This document shows, one piece after another, positions 51,301 to 63,550 of a stretch of DNA of 64,000 nucleotides (position 1 is its first letter; every line of letters begins with the position of its first letter). Origin of the DNA: Paenibacillus sp. GTDB lineage: Bacteria > Bacillota > Bacilli > Paenibacillales > YIM-B00363. The stretch spans positions 1 to 64,000 of the forward strand of contig JAPSKX010000003.1 in the NCBI GenBank assembly GCA_031181325.1. Direction: 5' to 3'. The position numbers and the translations under genes are program-made. Under the pieces are notes generated by a model that was given only the letters and a program-made list of their open reading frames with translations, made no database searches and was not told the origin of the DNA.

Positions 51301-53819
51301 ACGGTTCCCGCGCCGTCTACGCTTCCGACCGCCGTAACGGGAGGGGTCGTCGGCTCGGTAATCGGGCCCGGGCGATTCGCGCCCTCTACCGCCGTTCCCG
51401 TCGTCGGCGCTATCGCGTTCTTCGGCGTCACCTCGAACCCGATATACTTGCCCGCGTCCGCTTGCGTCAACGTGTAGGTCAGACTTGTCTCTCCGTCGAT
51501 CGCCACGCCCGTCCCGCCGAGCGCCGCGTCATACCGCAGCCAGCGGTACGTCGTCCCCGACTCCTCGTCGCCGTTCGCGTCGGCGTACTCGTACATGCCG
51601 GTCAGCTGCGAACCCACTTGCGCCGTCCCGCTTACCGTCACGCCGCTTGCCGTCGGCGCGGACGCCTGGGCGATGGTGAACGAAGCGACGTCCTCCGCCA
51701 TATTGCCTGCAGCGTCCGAAGCAACGGCAACGACGGTATAATCGCCGTTATCCCATCCTCCGACGCTCGGAGCGATCGACCATGTCCCGGTCACGGAATC
51801 GTGGATCAACAGCGAGGAGTCCGGCACCTTGCCGTTCACGGTGACGAACAAATCCGCGCCGGCCTCGACCGTACCTGTGATCGGATCGTCGACGTCCGCG
51901 AGAACCGCCGGATTCTCTATATCGACGTTCGTCGACGTCTTAACCGCATATGTCGTCGTCGCCGGTTCGGATACATCCGTTACCGTATTCGCCGTAACCG
52001 TGTACGTGCCGCCTTCTTCCAGCGCATACTCGCCGGTCAACGCAACCGACCACTTCCCGTTCGTCACGACAGCCGGTACCGAGTAGCTTTGGCCTTCGCC
52101 CGTCACCGTCACATTGACTGCGGCGTCAGTCGTCCGTCCGCGCACCGTCGGCTCCGCCGTCGTTACAGTGATCGTGTCGTCCTCGTTCTCGATACTGATA
52201 TCGACGTCCACGACGCCGTAGTTCAGCGGAGCGCTCGTCTTGCTTTCGCTCGCGTCGTCGTACATCTTTGCTGTAAAGACGTACGGAGGATCGGACACCG
52301 CTCTTCCGGCGAGCGCATCGTCGACGTCGATCGACCAATTCCCCGCCTCGTCCGAGCGCACTTCCCGATACGGCTGTCCGTCGATAAGCAGTTGCACCCG
52401 CACACTCGGCGCCGCCGTCCCTTTCACGGTCGGCGTCGGCGTTCCGTCCGTCGTCGCCCCCGGCTCAACGATTGTGATCATACTAGGCAAATATTGCAGG
52501 GTTTTCCTTGCGACGGCCGTCTGACTTATTACTTTGTTGTCTTGTTCGGCCGCTGTAATAATATATTTATTTCCTGGGGCTATTGCCGCTCCCACGCCTA
52601 CCTTACTTGCGTATCCGCTGGCCTTCCAAGGTTCCATACTGAGCTTAGCTTCCTCATGAAGCGTTGTTTGACCGTTTCCGTCCAAAATTTTGAAGTTAAC
52701 CCACTGTTTCGGGCCTTTCATACGCGCATACGACCCGCTGATCTCCGCGGGGAACGTAAACAACCGGGGTTCCTCCATGGACGGCACGTCAATCGAAATT
52801 CTGGAAGAAATATCGATCGTTTCCTCGATCGCCGCACTGTCCCCGTTACCGTTCGTTACGCTTGCGCGAATCGTGTAAACGCCGTCCGGCGGCATTTGCG
52901 CGAGCGTCGCGCTCCATGTGCCGTCCGCTTGTACGAGCGGCGCCAGCGGCGATTCGGGCCCGGAGATCGCGACGGTCACGGGAGCGTTCGGTTCCACGTG
53001 GGTCGTAACGCCGGAGATCGTGGTCGTTCCCGGCAGAATGCTCGTAAATGCGATCGTCGGCAGCGGATTGATCGCGAACGGAGACAAGCTGACCCCGGCT
53101 CCATCGCCGTCCATGACGTCCTTGTTTTCGACCGATAAGTTGGCCGCCTTCGAGGTCACGAACTTCAAGCGAAGCGCGCCGTCCGCGATCGAAGGATCGA
53201 TCGCCTGCAGCTGTTCCAGCGGCACCTGAATATCGAGAAGGTAATCGCCCGTTCCGGTCTCCTCCACGACTCTAGCGCCGGGGACGTTCGTTCGCGTTCC
53301 GTCGGTCTTATAGATTGGACGGACGACGGAACCGTCGCCGTTCGAAATATATATGTAATCTTCCTTCGCAGGCTTACCGTTCAAGCCTACCGCGGCGACT
53401 TTCGAGCCGTTCTTCCACAGCTGCACCATCCATACGGTCGATAAGAATCCACCGTTTTTGTCCCGCGGATCCGCTATGAGCCGCATGCGAAACACTAGAT
53501 GCGACTTGCCTCCCGCATCGGCGGCACTGGAGATGTAAAATGAAGGGCGGTTGCCGGAGCCCTTCATCGCGCCGCTGAAGAAGTCGGTATCGTCAGGACT
53601 GACGCCGCTCTCGTTGGCAGGGTCGTACAAAACGTTGCCTTGCGCATCCGTATATGCCTCGAACGCGCCCGGCCAAGCCGCCGGAGCGCCTCCGAACGTC
53701 GTCGACTCGCCGGGGGGCGCCGCACCCGCCGCAGGATCGTTGTACAGAACTACTAAAGAGATCAATAATACCCATGCCATTACCATCGATGCGAATGCTC
53801 TCGGTTTCTTCCCTATCAA
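48384..53819 (-). CDS. Giant SLH-anchored surface protein with tandem repeats
   Basis: An 1811-residue exported protein. Signal peptide (about 1-33); N-terminal beta domain (about 40-260); Ig-like domains (about 260-820); four tandem repeats of about 79 residues (about 827-1141) each with VGS..G.GTV, LTLYDK, a YTFAGV-like strand and TQT..G.ES; then a region from about 1150 to 1590; and SLH units from about 1600. The first SLH lacks its front half, the next two are complete with TRAE motifs, and a fourth fragment ends the protein. The TTG start at 53819 has AAGGAG 9 nt upstream. Repeats look like a stalk or adhesin. No enzyme motif seen. Confidence 0.85.
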   Translation of the reverse strand: MIGKKPRAFASMVMAWVLLISLVVLYNDPAAGAAPPGESTTFGGAPAAWPGAFEAYTDAQGNVLYDPANESGVSPDDTDFFSGAMKGSGNRPSFYISSAADAGGKSHLVFRMRLIADPRDKNGGFLSTVWMVQLWKNGSKVAAVGLNGKPAKEDYIYISNGDGSVVRPIYKTDGTRTNVPGARVVEETGTGDYLLDIQVPLEQLQAIDPSIADGALRLKFVTSKAANLSVENKDVMDGDGAGVSLSPFAINPLPTIAFTSILPGTTTISGVTTHVEPNAPVTVAISGPESPLAPLVQADGTWSATLAQMPPDGVYTIRASVTNGNGDSAAIEETIDISSRISIDVPSMEEPRLFTFPAEISGSYARMKGPKQWVNFKILDGNGQTTLHEEAKLSMEPWKASGYASKVGVGAAIAPGNKYIITAAEQDNKVISQTAVARKTLQYLPSMITIVEPGATTDGTPTPTVKGTAAPSVRVQLLIDGQPYREVRSDEAGNWSIDVDDALAGRAVSDPPYVFTAKMYDDASESKTSAPLNYGVVDVDISIENEDDTITVTTAEPTVRGRTTDAAVNVTVTGEGQSYSVPAVVTNGKWSVALTGEYALEEGGTYTVTANTVTDVSEPATTTYAVKTSTNVDIENPAVLADVDDPITGTVEAGADLFVTVNGKVPDSSLLIHDSVTGTWSIAPSVGGWDNGDYTVVAVASDAAGNMAEDVASFTIAQASAPTASGVTVSGTAQVGSQLTGMYEYADANGDEESGTTYRWLRYDAALGGTGVAIDGETSLTYTLTQADAGKYIGFEVTPKNAIAPTTGTAVEGANRPGPITEPTTPPVTAVGSVDGAGTVMVSGASPNAALTLYDKQGVQVAAGAADAEGRYTFAGVAFGAEYAATQTLNGVESAFSNKVVVGPGTVVAVGSSGGEGTVELTGAVYGAAVTLYDKLGNVVGSGIADGTGSYTFQGVLTGTDYAATQTVDGIESAVSNKVSVGTGLITITGSRNGAGTITVTEAVYGAVLTLYDKNGAVTATGIANLGGTYTFVGVPAGTDYTATQTVDGLESGRSSKADVGPGPVAAVGSAKGEGTVTVSGGKPNAALKLYDKDGRLAATGVADGNGAFVFAGIPAGTDYSVTQTAGGLESEPSAKVRVGDDVADALKQVKVRFSQGDIWESVTLPVFLIADGAYETVVGWKSNKPAVISIEPEAAMQGGEVPEYKTSVNRQAEDVNVILTAIVEKDGRRLERTFLLIVKSNRLEEEKVTTPATNAVKVGETMVDQGVRVTRTTLTTNGAPAQTVDKLVMSDEAMQAIVNTVAGDIRIDFDDKPNASSDARADEIAVEIANAALQVIERNGGARVLNVTTPEGAIQLQPNSIAQLTEAGIDLFFRIVPIRDAREKQVVANRTAQTMQAEAGSGKAAEVLGIPREIVTNYVGYETEVIFPLTGLGITSEQIDSIRLLIEHDDEIRIVKVGNGPLDGTIVTDDRNVPVGFKFKLHKFSTFTFFRVTDAPTSTTPADTVHSDDVPVQEASITPPRENEIVTDREVTLEGKATPNAQVDVYLNGRKVGTVKSDANGTWTFFAGELAEGEYEVQTAIAGSGAKSQAYKFVVARAFVHYKYINGYPDGEFKSENSITRAEMAMMLARILQRSEVFAASPGIGAASYPDMPTSHWAFGAIERMKETGIMKGYENGEFRPDKRITRAEMGATLLRFLNLEPLAGTTSVYSDLKGHWAIDHIETLRQNGIMNGYPEGNFYPNRDLTRAEAVTMINRAVGRGPLLGNYASLWPDVSKTNWAYADVGEASKSHEAIWTQDGKEQWIRFVEEE
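50398..51340 (-). repeat. Four tandem ~79-residue coding repeats
   Basis: Within the giant SLH gene, four units encode near-identical layouts (TLYDKQG, TLYDKLG, TLYDKNG, KLYDKDG at the same place in each). Codons have diverged, so the duplication is not recent throughout. Confidence 0.85.
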
Positions 53820-53915
53820 ATGAACAAGCTCCTTTCAAGATCTAAAGCCTTGACAAACCATTATAAACTTATAGGAACTATACAATCTCTAAACATGAAC
53901 TACTCAAAGAAGTCC

Positions 53916-53944
53916 ATTATATTCTTTTCTAGTTTAAACGTCAT
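53916..53944 (-). promoter_or_regulatory. Candidate promoter of the giant SLH gene
   Basis: ATGACG (53944-53939), 17 bp, TATAAT (53921-53916). Another TATAAT lies closer to the gene but without a suitable -35. Confidence 0.5.
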
Positions 53945-53995
53945 TACGTTTCTGTCCTGATTTCGCTCACGCGTTCTTTCCTTTGCCTTGGAATC

Positions 53996-54052
53996 AAAAA
54001 AAACCTCCTGGAGTGCAGAGGATACAGCGTATCCTTCGCATTCCAAGAGGCT
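53996..54052 (-). terminator. Rho-independent terminator of the atp operon
   Basis: A long stem, CCTCTTGGAATGC with GCACTCCAGGAGG, enclosing AGGATAC/GTATCCT, followed by eight Ts on the minus strand. Confidence 0.92.
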
Positions 54053-54066
54053 TATTCCGCTTGCGA

Positions 54067-54477
54067 TTATATATCCCGATTCCGTACGTTCATGCGAAGC
54101 ATCGCCCGTTGCAGCGCTTGCTCCGCTCGATGGTAATCGATCTTCTCTTTCCGCGCTTCGCGAAGACGCGCTTCCGCGCGTTCCCTCGCGCGAGCGGCGC
54201 GATCGGCGTCGATCTCTTCCGGAAGCTCCGCGCTCTCCGCCAAGATGACAACCTTCTCTTTACGTACTTCCATGAAGCCGCCGTGGACGGCGATGATATG
54301 ATCCTTCTGCCCATGCACCTTCGCGGTGACCGCGGCGATGCGAAGCGGCGTCACCATCGGAATGTGGTTCGGCAAGATGCCGAGCTCCCCTTCGATTCCT
54401 TTGGCGATGACCATATTGACTTCTTGGTTGTAAATCTTGCGCTCCGGCGTGACGATTTCCAATAACATTGAGCTCAT
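54067..54477 (-). CDS. atpC: ATP synthase F1 epsilon subunit
   Basis: A 136-residue central-stalk subunit: beta-sandwich (LLEIVTPERKIYNQEV, GELGILPNHIPMVTPL, HGGFMEVRKEKVVILAE) and a C-terminal helical hairpin (about 85-136) that can inhibit ATP hydrolysis. It is last in the operon, 17 nt after atpD. The ATG at 54477 is used; an in-frame ATG three codons later is possible. Confidence 0.95.
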   Translation of the reverse strand: MSSMLLEIVTPERKIYNQEVNMVIAKGIEGELGILPNHIPMVTPLRIAAVTAKVHGQKDHIIAVHGGFMEVRKEKVVILAESAELPEEIDADRAARARERAEARLREARKEKIDYHRAEQALQRAMLRMNVRNRDI

Positions 54478-54494
54478 GGTCTATAGACCCCCGA

Positions 54495-55979
<1,485 letters not shown>

Positions 55980-55991
55980 TTATCGGAATCG

Positions 55992-56852
55992 TTAGCTTTG
56001 CGCGTTCGCGCCCGCCACGATTTCCGTAATTTCTTGCGTGATCGACGCTTGACGCGCACGGTTATATTGCAGCGTGAGCGAATTGATGAATTTCGAAGCG
56101 TTCTTAGAAGCGTTGCTCATCGCCGTCATCCGCGCGCCGAACTCGCTTGCCTTGCCCTCGAGTACCGCGCTGTAAACCAACGTCTCCGCGTACCGAGGGA
56201 GAATATGGTTCAGCACGACCTCCGGAGAAGGCTCGAATTCGTAACTGGACGCGGATCCGCCTTGCCCGGTTTCCCCGAGCGGCAGCAACGTCTTATCGAC
56301 CGGCGTCTGCGAGATCACGGAGCGGAATTCGTTGTACACCAACACCAACTCGTCGATGACGCCGGATTCGTACGCCTTCACCGCTCCGTTCGCCACATCC
56401 TTGATATCCGAGAATCGCGGGAAATCCGGCAAGCCGACGACTTCTTGCGCGATCGGGATATTCCGGCGACGCAAGAAATCGCGCCCCTTGCGGCCTGTCA
56501 CGAAGATCAAATATTCGTCGGGATTGGAGCGATGCTTATCGCGAATCGTCAGCATGACCTTCCGAAGCAGGTTAGCGTTGTAGCCGCCAGCCAATCCGCG
56601 ATCGGACGTAATGACGATGTAGCCGGTGCGCCGGATCGGACGCCGTTCGAGCATCGGATGCTTCACGCCGCCGGAGGCGGCGATCTCACCGATGACCTCT
56701 CGCAGCTTCTCTGCGTACGGGCGCGCCGATTGAGCGGCTTCCTGCGCCCGACGCAATCGCGCCGAAGCGATCATCTCCATCGCCTTCGTAATTTGCTTCA
56801 TGTTCTGTGTGCTTTTAATTTGGCGCTTAATATCGCGCATCCCTTTAGCCAT
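55992..56852 (-). CDS. atpG: ATP synthase F1 gamma subunit
   Basis: The 286-residue rotor shaft. The N-terminal helix (RDIKRQIKSTQNMKQITKAMEMI), the SDRGLAGGYN motif and the C-terminal helix (SNASKNASKFINSLTLQYNRARQASITQEI) match the family. AAGGAG lies upstream of the ATG at 56852; 23 nt separate it from atpA. Confidence 0.95.
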   Translation of the reverse strand: MAKGMRDIKRQIKSTQNMKQITKAMEMIASARLRRAQEAAQSARPYAEKLREVIGEIAASGGVKHPMLERRPIRRTGYIVITSDRGLAGGYNANLLRKVMLTIRDKHRSNPDEYLIFVTGRKGRDFLRRRNIPIAQEVVGLPDFPRFSDIKDVANGAVKAYESGVIDELVLVYNEFRSVISQTPVDKTLLPLGETGQGGSASSYEFEPSPEVVLNHILPRYAETLVYSAVLEGKASEFGARMTAMSNASKNASKFINSLTLQYNRARQASITQEITEIVAGANAQS

Positions 56853-56875
56853 GCTTAATCACGCTCCTTCCGCGC

Positions 56876-58939
<2,064 letters not shown>

Positions 58940-58943
<4 letters not shown>

Positions 58944-59422
58944 CGGCTTCCGACCTCTTTAAGGTACTTGTCGACCAACTGCTCTTGCGCGGAAGCGTCG
59001 ACTTCCTTCTCGATAATCTTCGAAGCGATCTTGACGGACATCTCGCCGACCTGATTGCGAAGCTCGGCGATCGCTTTGTTCTTCTCGCTCGCAATGTCCT
59101 GCATTGCGGCTTCTTTCAATCGAGCCGCTTCGCTCTTGGCCGCTTCGACGATCTCTTCCGCGGACTTCGCGCTGACCTTCCTCGTCTGCTCGACAATGTC
59201 GTACGCTTCCTTGCGCGCGTCCTCGATCGCCTTGCGCTGCTCTTCCAATAACGCCGCAGCGGCTTTCCGATCGGCCTCGGCCTGTTGCAGCTCGCCGAGC
59301 ACGAGCTCTTTCCGCTTATCCATAATGCCGAATAACGGTTTGAACGCGTAACGGCTCAACAGCCAGTATAGGATCCCGAAAGACAGAACGGTCCACAATA
59401 TATTTTCCCAAAGAATTACCAA
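58940..59422 (-). CDS. atpF: ATP synthase Fo subunit b
   Basis: A 160-residue stator subunit: one N-terminal helix in the membrane (about 5-25), then a long charged helix forming the dimeric stalk. The start is a TTG at 59422 with GGAG 9 nt upstream. It is separated from atpE by 193 nt, the largest gap in the operon, which holds a terminator-like hairpin. Confidence 0.93.
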
Positions 59423-59568
59423 CTGCTGCCACTCCCTTCCAGAAGGCTCAGTCTGCTAACGGTGCAAGAGAAAGCTGCCGTCGCCCCGCTTGCGGAACTG
59501 GCAAATCCCCTGACCTTCTTCAGATGCTCAACCACGATTTTCCTTGCGAATGCGGTGAACAAAACGAA

Positions 59569-59595
59569 GGCGCGGAGGCACAGGCCTTCCCCGCC
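59569..59595 (-). terminator. Possible leaky terminator between atpE and atpF
   Basis: On the minus strand an imperfect stem (GGCG..GG..AGGC with GCCT..CC..CGCC, loop CTGT) is followed by TTCGTTTTG. It lies 20 nt after atpE and could reduce transcription of the downstream subunits. Confidence 0.5.
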
Positions 59596-59615
59596 AACCC
59601 TCGTTACTTGTCGTG

Positions 59616-59861
<246 letters not shown>

Positions 59862-59927
59862 TTATCATTAATTTGTATTGTATTGGATCCGTCGCTCAAT
59901 TTCTAAATGAGGCGGATAAACACCTAG

Positions 59928-60713
59928 TTAATGCTCGTGATCGCCATCCGCATGCAATTCTTGCGAAATGTATACCATGGCCAACATCGTAAAGATGAAC
60001 GCTTGCAGCCCCCCTACGAACAAGGAGAAGCCCTGCCATATGATCAAACCCGGAATGCTTGCGGCAGACAGGCCCAGCAATACGGAAATCAACACTTCCC
60101 CTGCGTAGATGTTTCCGTATAGACGAAGACCGAGCGTCAACGGCTTGGAGACGACCTCCATCAGGTTGATCGGCAGAAACACTGGGAAAGGCGTGACGAA
60201 GTGCTTGAAGTACTTCCTAGGATTGCTTCTCAAGCCAAGGAAGTGCGCCATCGCAATAATCATAATCGCGAGCCCTAACGTAATGGATGCGTCCGCCGTC
60301 GGCGACTTCCACCACAACACGTGAGGAATATGATCGTGATGAAGCTCCTCGGTAACCGCGGCGACCTCGTGGCCGAACACAATCAGCGGCTTCACGTGCT
60401 CCGTCACCACGGAGAAGGGCAACCCGAGCAAGTTCGCGACGAAGATAAACAGAATCAACGTCATGCCGAGAGAGAGAAAACGTCTTCCCCGCTTGTCATC
60501 CATTACGCTGCCGATAATGTTGCGCACGAAGTCGACGACCCACTCAATAAAATTCTGGAGCTTCCCTGGATTCGTGACGGATAGATTTCGTACCGCGAGT
60601 TTGGCGAAGACGAATACGATCGCACAAGTCACGAAGAGCATCAACAAGGCGGACAAATCGAGTTTGAACGGCAAGCCGAACAGCGAGAGCTCGATAATCG
60701 GTGATAAATGCAT
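59928..60713 (-). CDS. atpB: ATP synthase Fo subunit a
   Basis: A 261-residue stator membrane subunit. The essential Arg197 lies in PLTLGLRLYGNIYAGE. A loop with several histidines (TEELHHDHIPHVLWW, about 121-135) lies before the middle helices. GGGGTG precedes the ATG at 60713. Confidence 0.95.
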   Translation of the reverse strand: MHLSPIIELSLFGLPFKLDLSALLMLFVTCAIVFVFAKLAVRNLSVTNPGKLQNFIEWVVDFVRNIIGSVMDDKRGRRFLSLGMTLILFIFVANLLGLPFSVVTEHVKPLIVFGHEVAAVTEELHHDHIPHVLWWKSPTADASITLGLAIMIIAMAHFLGLRSNPRKYFKHFVTPFPVFLPINLMEVVSKPLTLGLRLYGNIYAGEVLISVLLGLSAASIPGLIIWQGFSLFVGGLQAFIFTMLAMVYISQELHADGDHEH

Positions 60714-60760
60714 GTTTTGTTTTCACCCCTTTCCCGGCGAAAAAGTCAAAGATCCATATC

Positions 60761-61132
60761 CTAATCCTTGCGACTACTAAAAATGCCCAATAGGAGTGTT
60801 GCCAATTGAGAAAAAAATAATCCGGCTATTACCGCATACAAATTAATACCCGGAGCACGCGTCGCCGCCAAGATCGCCAGCAGCGCCACCGCGACCCTCG
60901 TCCAAAACCCGATCCCCATCCTGCGGCGCCCGCCGTCCGGCGGGAGATTCGTGATCCGCTTCACTTTGGCGGACAAGAACAGAGCGTTGGCAAGACTGGC
61001 GGTCGCTCCTAACGCCAACCCGGCGCAGACGTCCCGCCATTCCGGAACGATGGCCCAGGCCAGAAGGCAGAAGGATAAGAAAAACGAGGTCGCCCTGACA
61101 ATCTTCCGGAGAAAACCGTTAATATCATCCAT
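60761..61132 (-). CDS. atpI: ATP synthase accessory protein AtpI
   Basis: A 123-residue four-helix membrane protein of the ATP synthase I family, associated with c-ring assembly in other bacteria. Hydrophobic segments lie about 13-31, 34-53, 73-93 and 96-117. GGAG lies just upstream of the ATG at 61132, and atpZ ends 2 nt earlier. Confidence 0.85.
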   Translation of the reverse strand: MDDINGFLRKIVRATSFFLSFCLLAWAIVPEWRDVCAGLALGATASLANALFLSAKVKRITNLPPDGGRRRMGIGFWTRVAVALLAILAATRAPGINLYAVIAGLFFSQLATLLLGIFSSRKD

Positions 61133-61134
61133 TC

Positions 61135-61365
61135 TTACGCTCCAGTAAACCGTTTAATTAGGATCGCAGCGCTCCATACGCCTGCGGCGATCCCGAGCGC
61201 CAATCCGCCCAAAATCCAAAACACGCCCCCGAAGCGGCTTTGCAAGAAGTCGCCCAGAAAATACCCCGCTACCACGCAGCCCGCGAAGTCGATGCCGATC
61301 GCATTGACCCATAATACCGTTTTCAACGGACTGTGTTCTCCGCTCGATTTCTTAGGCGTCTTCAT
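61135..61365 (-). CDS. atpZ: AtpZ/AtpI-family accessory protein
   Basis: A 76-residue two-helix protein (about 20-40 and 47-67) with the AtpZ pattern (GIDFAGCVVAGYFLGDFLQSRF, ILGGLALGIAAG). Its family may work with AtpI in ion (for example Mg2+) transport. The ATG at 61365 has GAGG 9 nt upstream; the ATG at 61380 has no RBS. First gene of the atp operon. Confidence 0.85.
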   Translation of the reverse strand: MKTPKKSSGEHSPLKTVLWVNAIGIDFAGCVVAGYFLGDFLQSRFGGVFWILGGLALGIAAGVWSAAILIKRFTGA

Positions 61366-61382
61366 ACCAACCAACCTCATCC

Positions 61383-61412
61383 ATTGTAGCGAAGTTTAAA
61401 AAGCATTGTCAA
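61383..61412 (-). promoter_or_regulatory. Sigma-A promoter of the atp operon
   Basis: TTGACA (61412-61407), 18 bp, TACAAT (61388-61383). The -10 lies about 17 bp upstream of the atpZ start, giving a very short leader. Confidence 0.75.
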
Positions 61413-61445
61413 TTCATAAAAATTCAAACATTCCGTGAACGGGTG

Positions 61446-61479
61446 CCGGGAAAACCTTGATAAATCAACGTTTTCCCGG
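61446..61479. repeat. 34-bp palindrome downstream of mnaA
   Basis: CCGGGAAAAC and GTTTTCCCGG enclose TTGAT/ATCAA. It lies between the atp promoter and the mnaA terminator; no T-run follows on the minus strand. Confidence 0.75.
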
Positions 61480-61482
61480 TTC

Positions 61483-61507
61483 TAAAACCGTACAGTGCGA
61501 CTGTACG
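61483..61507 (-). terminator. Probable terminator of mnaA
   Basis: CGTACAGT/ACTGTACG (61507-61500 with 61496-61489), followed on the minus strand by GTTTTA, 20 nt after the mnaA stop. Confidence 0.6.
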
Positions 61508-61527
61508 CTGTCGGATGCCGCGGCGCG

Positions 61528-62673
61528 TTACGGCGCGAACGGCTCCGGACGCTCGGACGCGACGCCGAAATGATGCTTGATCGCCGCGACGATCCGCTCC
61601 GACGCCCGGCCGTCGCCGTACGGGTTGGCCGCGCGGCTCATCCGATCGTACAGCGCCCCGTCCGACAGCAGCGCCTTCGCCCGCTCGTACACCTTCGCCT
61701 CGTCGGTGCCGACGAGCTCGAGCGTGCCGGCGTCGACGCCTTCCGGACGTTCCGTCGTATCGCGCAGCACGAGCACCGGCACGCCGAACGACGGCGCTTC
61801 CTCTTGCAGTCCGCCGGAATCCGTCAAGATAAGGTGCGTATGCGGATACAAGTTGTACATTTCCACCAGATCGAGCGGCTCGGCCAGACGGATGCGCGGA
61901 TGTCCGCCGAGCAGCTCGCGCGCCGGCTCCAGCACCGCCGGATTCGGATGGACGGGATACAATATCGCGATGTCTTCGAATTCGTCCGCGATGCGCCGAA
62001 CCGCCCGGAAGATGTCGCGGTGCGGCTCGCCGAGGTTTTCGCGGCGGTGCGCCGTCATCAGCACCAACCGCTTGCCCGACGCCCAGTCGAGAATCGGGTG
62101 CGCATAAGACTCCTTAACGACATACCGGCCGACGTCGGTCACCGTGTTGCCCGTGACGTAGATCGCGTCTTCTCGCTTGTTCTCGCGACGCAGGTTGGCC
62201 GCGGACCAGTCGGTCGGCGCGAAGTGGAGATCCGCGAGCACGCCGGTCAGCTGGCGATTCATCTCTTCCGGATACGGCGACAGCTTGTTCCAGGTCCGCA
62301 ATCCCGCTTCCACGTGCCCTACTTGGATCTGCTGCAAGAAGGCCGCATAGCTCGCGAGGAACGACGTAAGCGTATCGCCGTGCACGAGCACGATGTCCGG
62401 CTTCGCTTCCTGCAGCACCGGCTCGAGGCCCTGTAGCACGCGAATCGTCACTTCGTTCAGCGTCTGCCGCTCCTTCATAACGTTCAGATCGTAATTCGGA
62501 CGGATGCCGAACGTATCGAGCACGCTGTCCAGCAACTCCCGATGCTGCGCCGTGACGCATACGATCGATTCGATCGATTCCGGATGTCGCTGGAGCTCGA
62601 GCACGAGCGGCGCCATCTTGACCGCCTCCGGCCTGACGCCGAACACGGTCATTACTTTAATCCGTTGAACCAT
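61528..62673 (-). CDS. mnaA: UDP-N-acetylglucosamine 2-epimerase (non-hydrolysing)
   Basis: A 381-residue enzyme interconverting UDP-GlcNAc and UDP-ManNAc, source of ManNAc for wall polymers such as that built by TagO/TagA here. Family motifs: VFGVRPEAVKMAPLV, HGDTLTS, HVEAGLRTWNK (Glu), MTAHRRENLG and LTDSGGLQEEAPSFGVPVLVLR. It starts 28 nt after upp and is probably cotranscribed with it. A terminator follows. Confidence 0.95.
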   Translation of the reverse strand: MVQRIKVMTVFGVRPEAVKMAPLVLELQRHPESIESIVCVTAQHRELLDSVLDTFGIRPNYDLNVMKERQTLNEVTIRVLQGLEPVLQEAKPDIVLVHGDTLTSFLASYAAFLQQIQVGHVEAGLRTWNKLSPYPEEMNRQLTGVLADLHFAPTDWSAANLRRENKREDAIYVTGNTVTDVGRYVVKESYAHPILDWASGKRLVLMTAHRRENLGEPHRDIFRAVRRIADEFEDIAILYPVHPNPAVLEPARELLGGHPRIRLAEPLDLVEMYNLYPHTHLILTDSGGLQEEAPSFGVPVLVLRDTTERPEGVDAGTLELVGTDEAKVYERAKALLSDGALYDRMSRAANPYGDGRASERIVAAIKHHFGVASERPEPFAP

Positions 62674-62701
62674 CTTCCGAAATTTCCCCTCTCGTCCGTC
62701 T

Positions 62702-63331
62702 TTACTTCGTCCCGAACAGCCGGTCGCCGGCGTCGCCGAGCCCCGGAATGATATAACCGTGATCGTCCAGGTAATCGTCGATCGAAGCGGTATATATATC
62801 GACGTCGGGGTGCGCCTCCTGCATCGCCTTCACGCCTTCCGGCGCTGCGATGAGGCACATGAGCTTAATTTGGCGGCAGCCGCGGTTCTTCAGCATCTGG
62901 ATCGCGGCGATCGCCGAGCCGCCCGTCGCGAGCATCGGGTCGATGACGATCAGTTCCCGCTCCAGCACGTCCGTCGGCAGCTTGGCGTAATATTCGACCG
63001 GCTGCAGCGTGTCCGGATCGCGGTACAGGCCGATATGGCCCACCTTCGCGGCCGGAAGCAGCTTCAAAATGCCGTCGACCATGCCGAGGCCCGCGCGCAG
63101 GATCGGAATAAGGCCGAGCATGCGGCCGGAGATGATCTTCGCCTCCGCCGTCGCCACCGGCGTCTTGACGGTCGTCTTCTCGAGCGGCACGTCCCTCGTG
63201 ATTTCGTACGCCATCAGCGTCGCGACTTCGTCGACCAGCTCGCGGAAATCCTTCGTATTCGTACGCTCGTCGCGTATGTAAGTCAGCTTGTGTTGAATAA
63301 GCGGATGATCGCACAAAAACACTTTGCTCAT
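62702..63331 (-). CDS. upp: Uracil phosphoribosyltransferase
   Basis: A 209-residue salvage enzyme converting uracil and PRPP to UMP. The PRPP-binding loop [15 protein letters not shown] (Asp131 to Ser139), the [16 protein letters not shown] block and the uracil-binding C-terminus [17 protein letters not shown] are present. The ATG at 63331 has AAGGGGG 10 nt upstream and matches the usual [15 protein letters not shown] start; earlier in-frame codons would cover the promoter region. Confidence 0.96.
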   Translation of the reverse strand: MSKVFLCDHPLIQHKLTYIRDERTNTKDFRELVDEVATLMAYEITRDVPLEKTTVKTPVATAEAKIISGRMLGLIPILRAGLGMVDGILKLLPAAKVGHIGLYRDPDTLQPVEYYAKLPTDVLERELIVIDPMLATGGSAIAAIQMLKNRGCRQIKLMCLIAAPEGVKAMQEAHPDVDIYTASIDDYLDDHGYIIPGLGDAGDRLFGTK

Positions 63332-63401
63332 GCGTCCCGGTCCCCCTTGCGTCAGGTGCGTTTTTCCTTTTTTGTCTGTAAATTTGCCTAAAACCTTACC
63401 C

Positions 63402-63410
63402 ATTATAACA
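63402..63410 (-). promoter_or_regulatory. Extended -10 promoter of upp-mnaA
   Basis: TGTTATAAT on the minus strand (63410-63402), followed by GGGTAA. The -35 is poor. It gives a leader of about 65 nt. Confidence 0.6.
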
Positions 63411-63466
63411 TTGTCGCCTCGGCCATGCACTATGCCCGTTCTCGCATTCGAATCGAAGGCGATTCG

Positions 63467-63497
63467 GTTCTACTTGCTAGCATCCTTTCATAGAGAT
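63467..63497 (+). promoter_or_regulatory. Candidate sigma-E promoter of spoIIP
   Basis: GTTCTAC (63467-63473), 15 bp, CATAGAGAT (63489-63497). It has the same -35 word, spacing and CATAGA core as the spoIID promoter. Confidence 0.6.
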
Positions 63498-63550
63498 GAG
63501 AGAAGAGAGAGAGCAATGCGAATTCGTTAGAACCGAAGGAGTTATGATGC

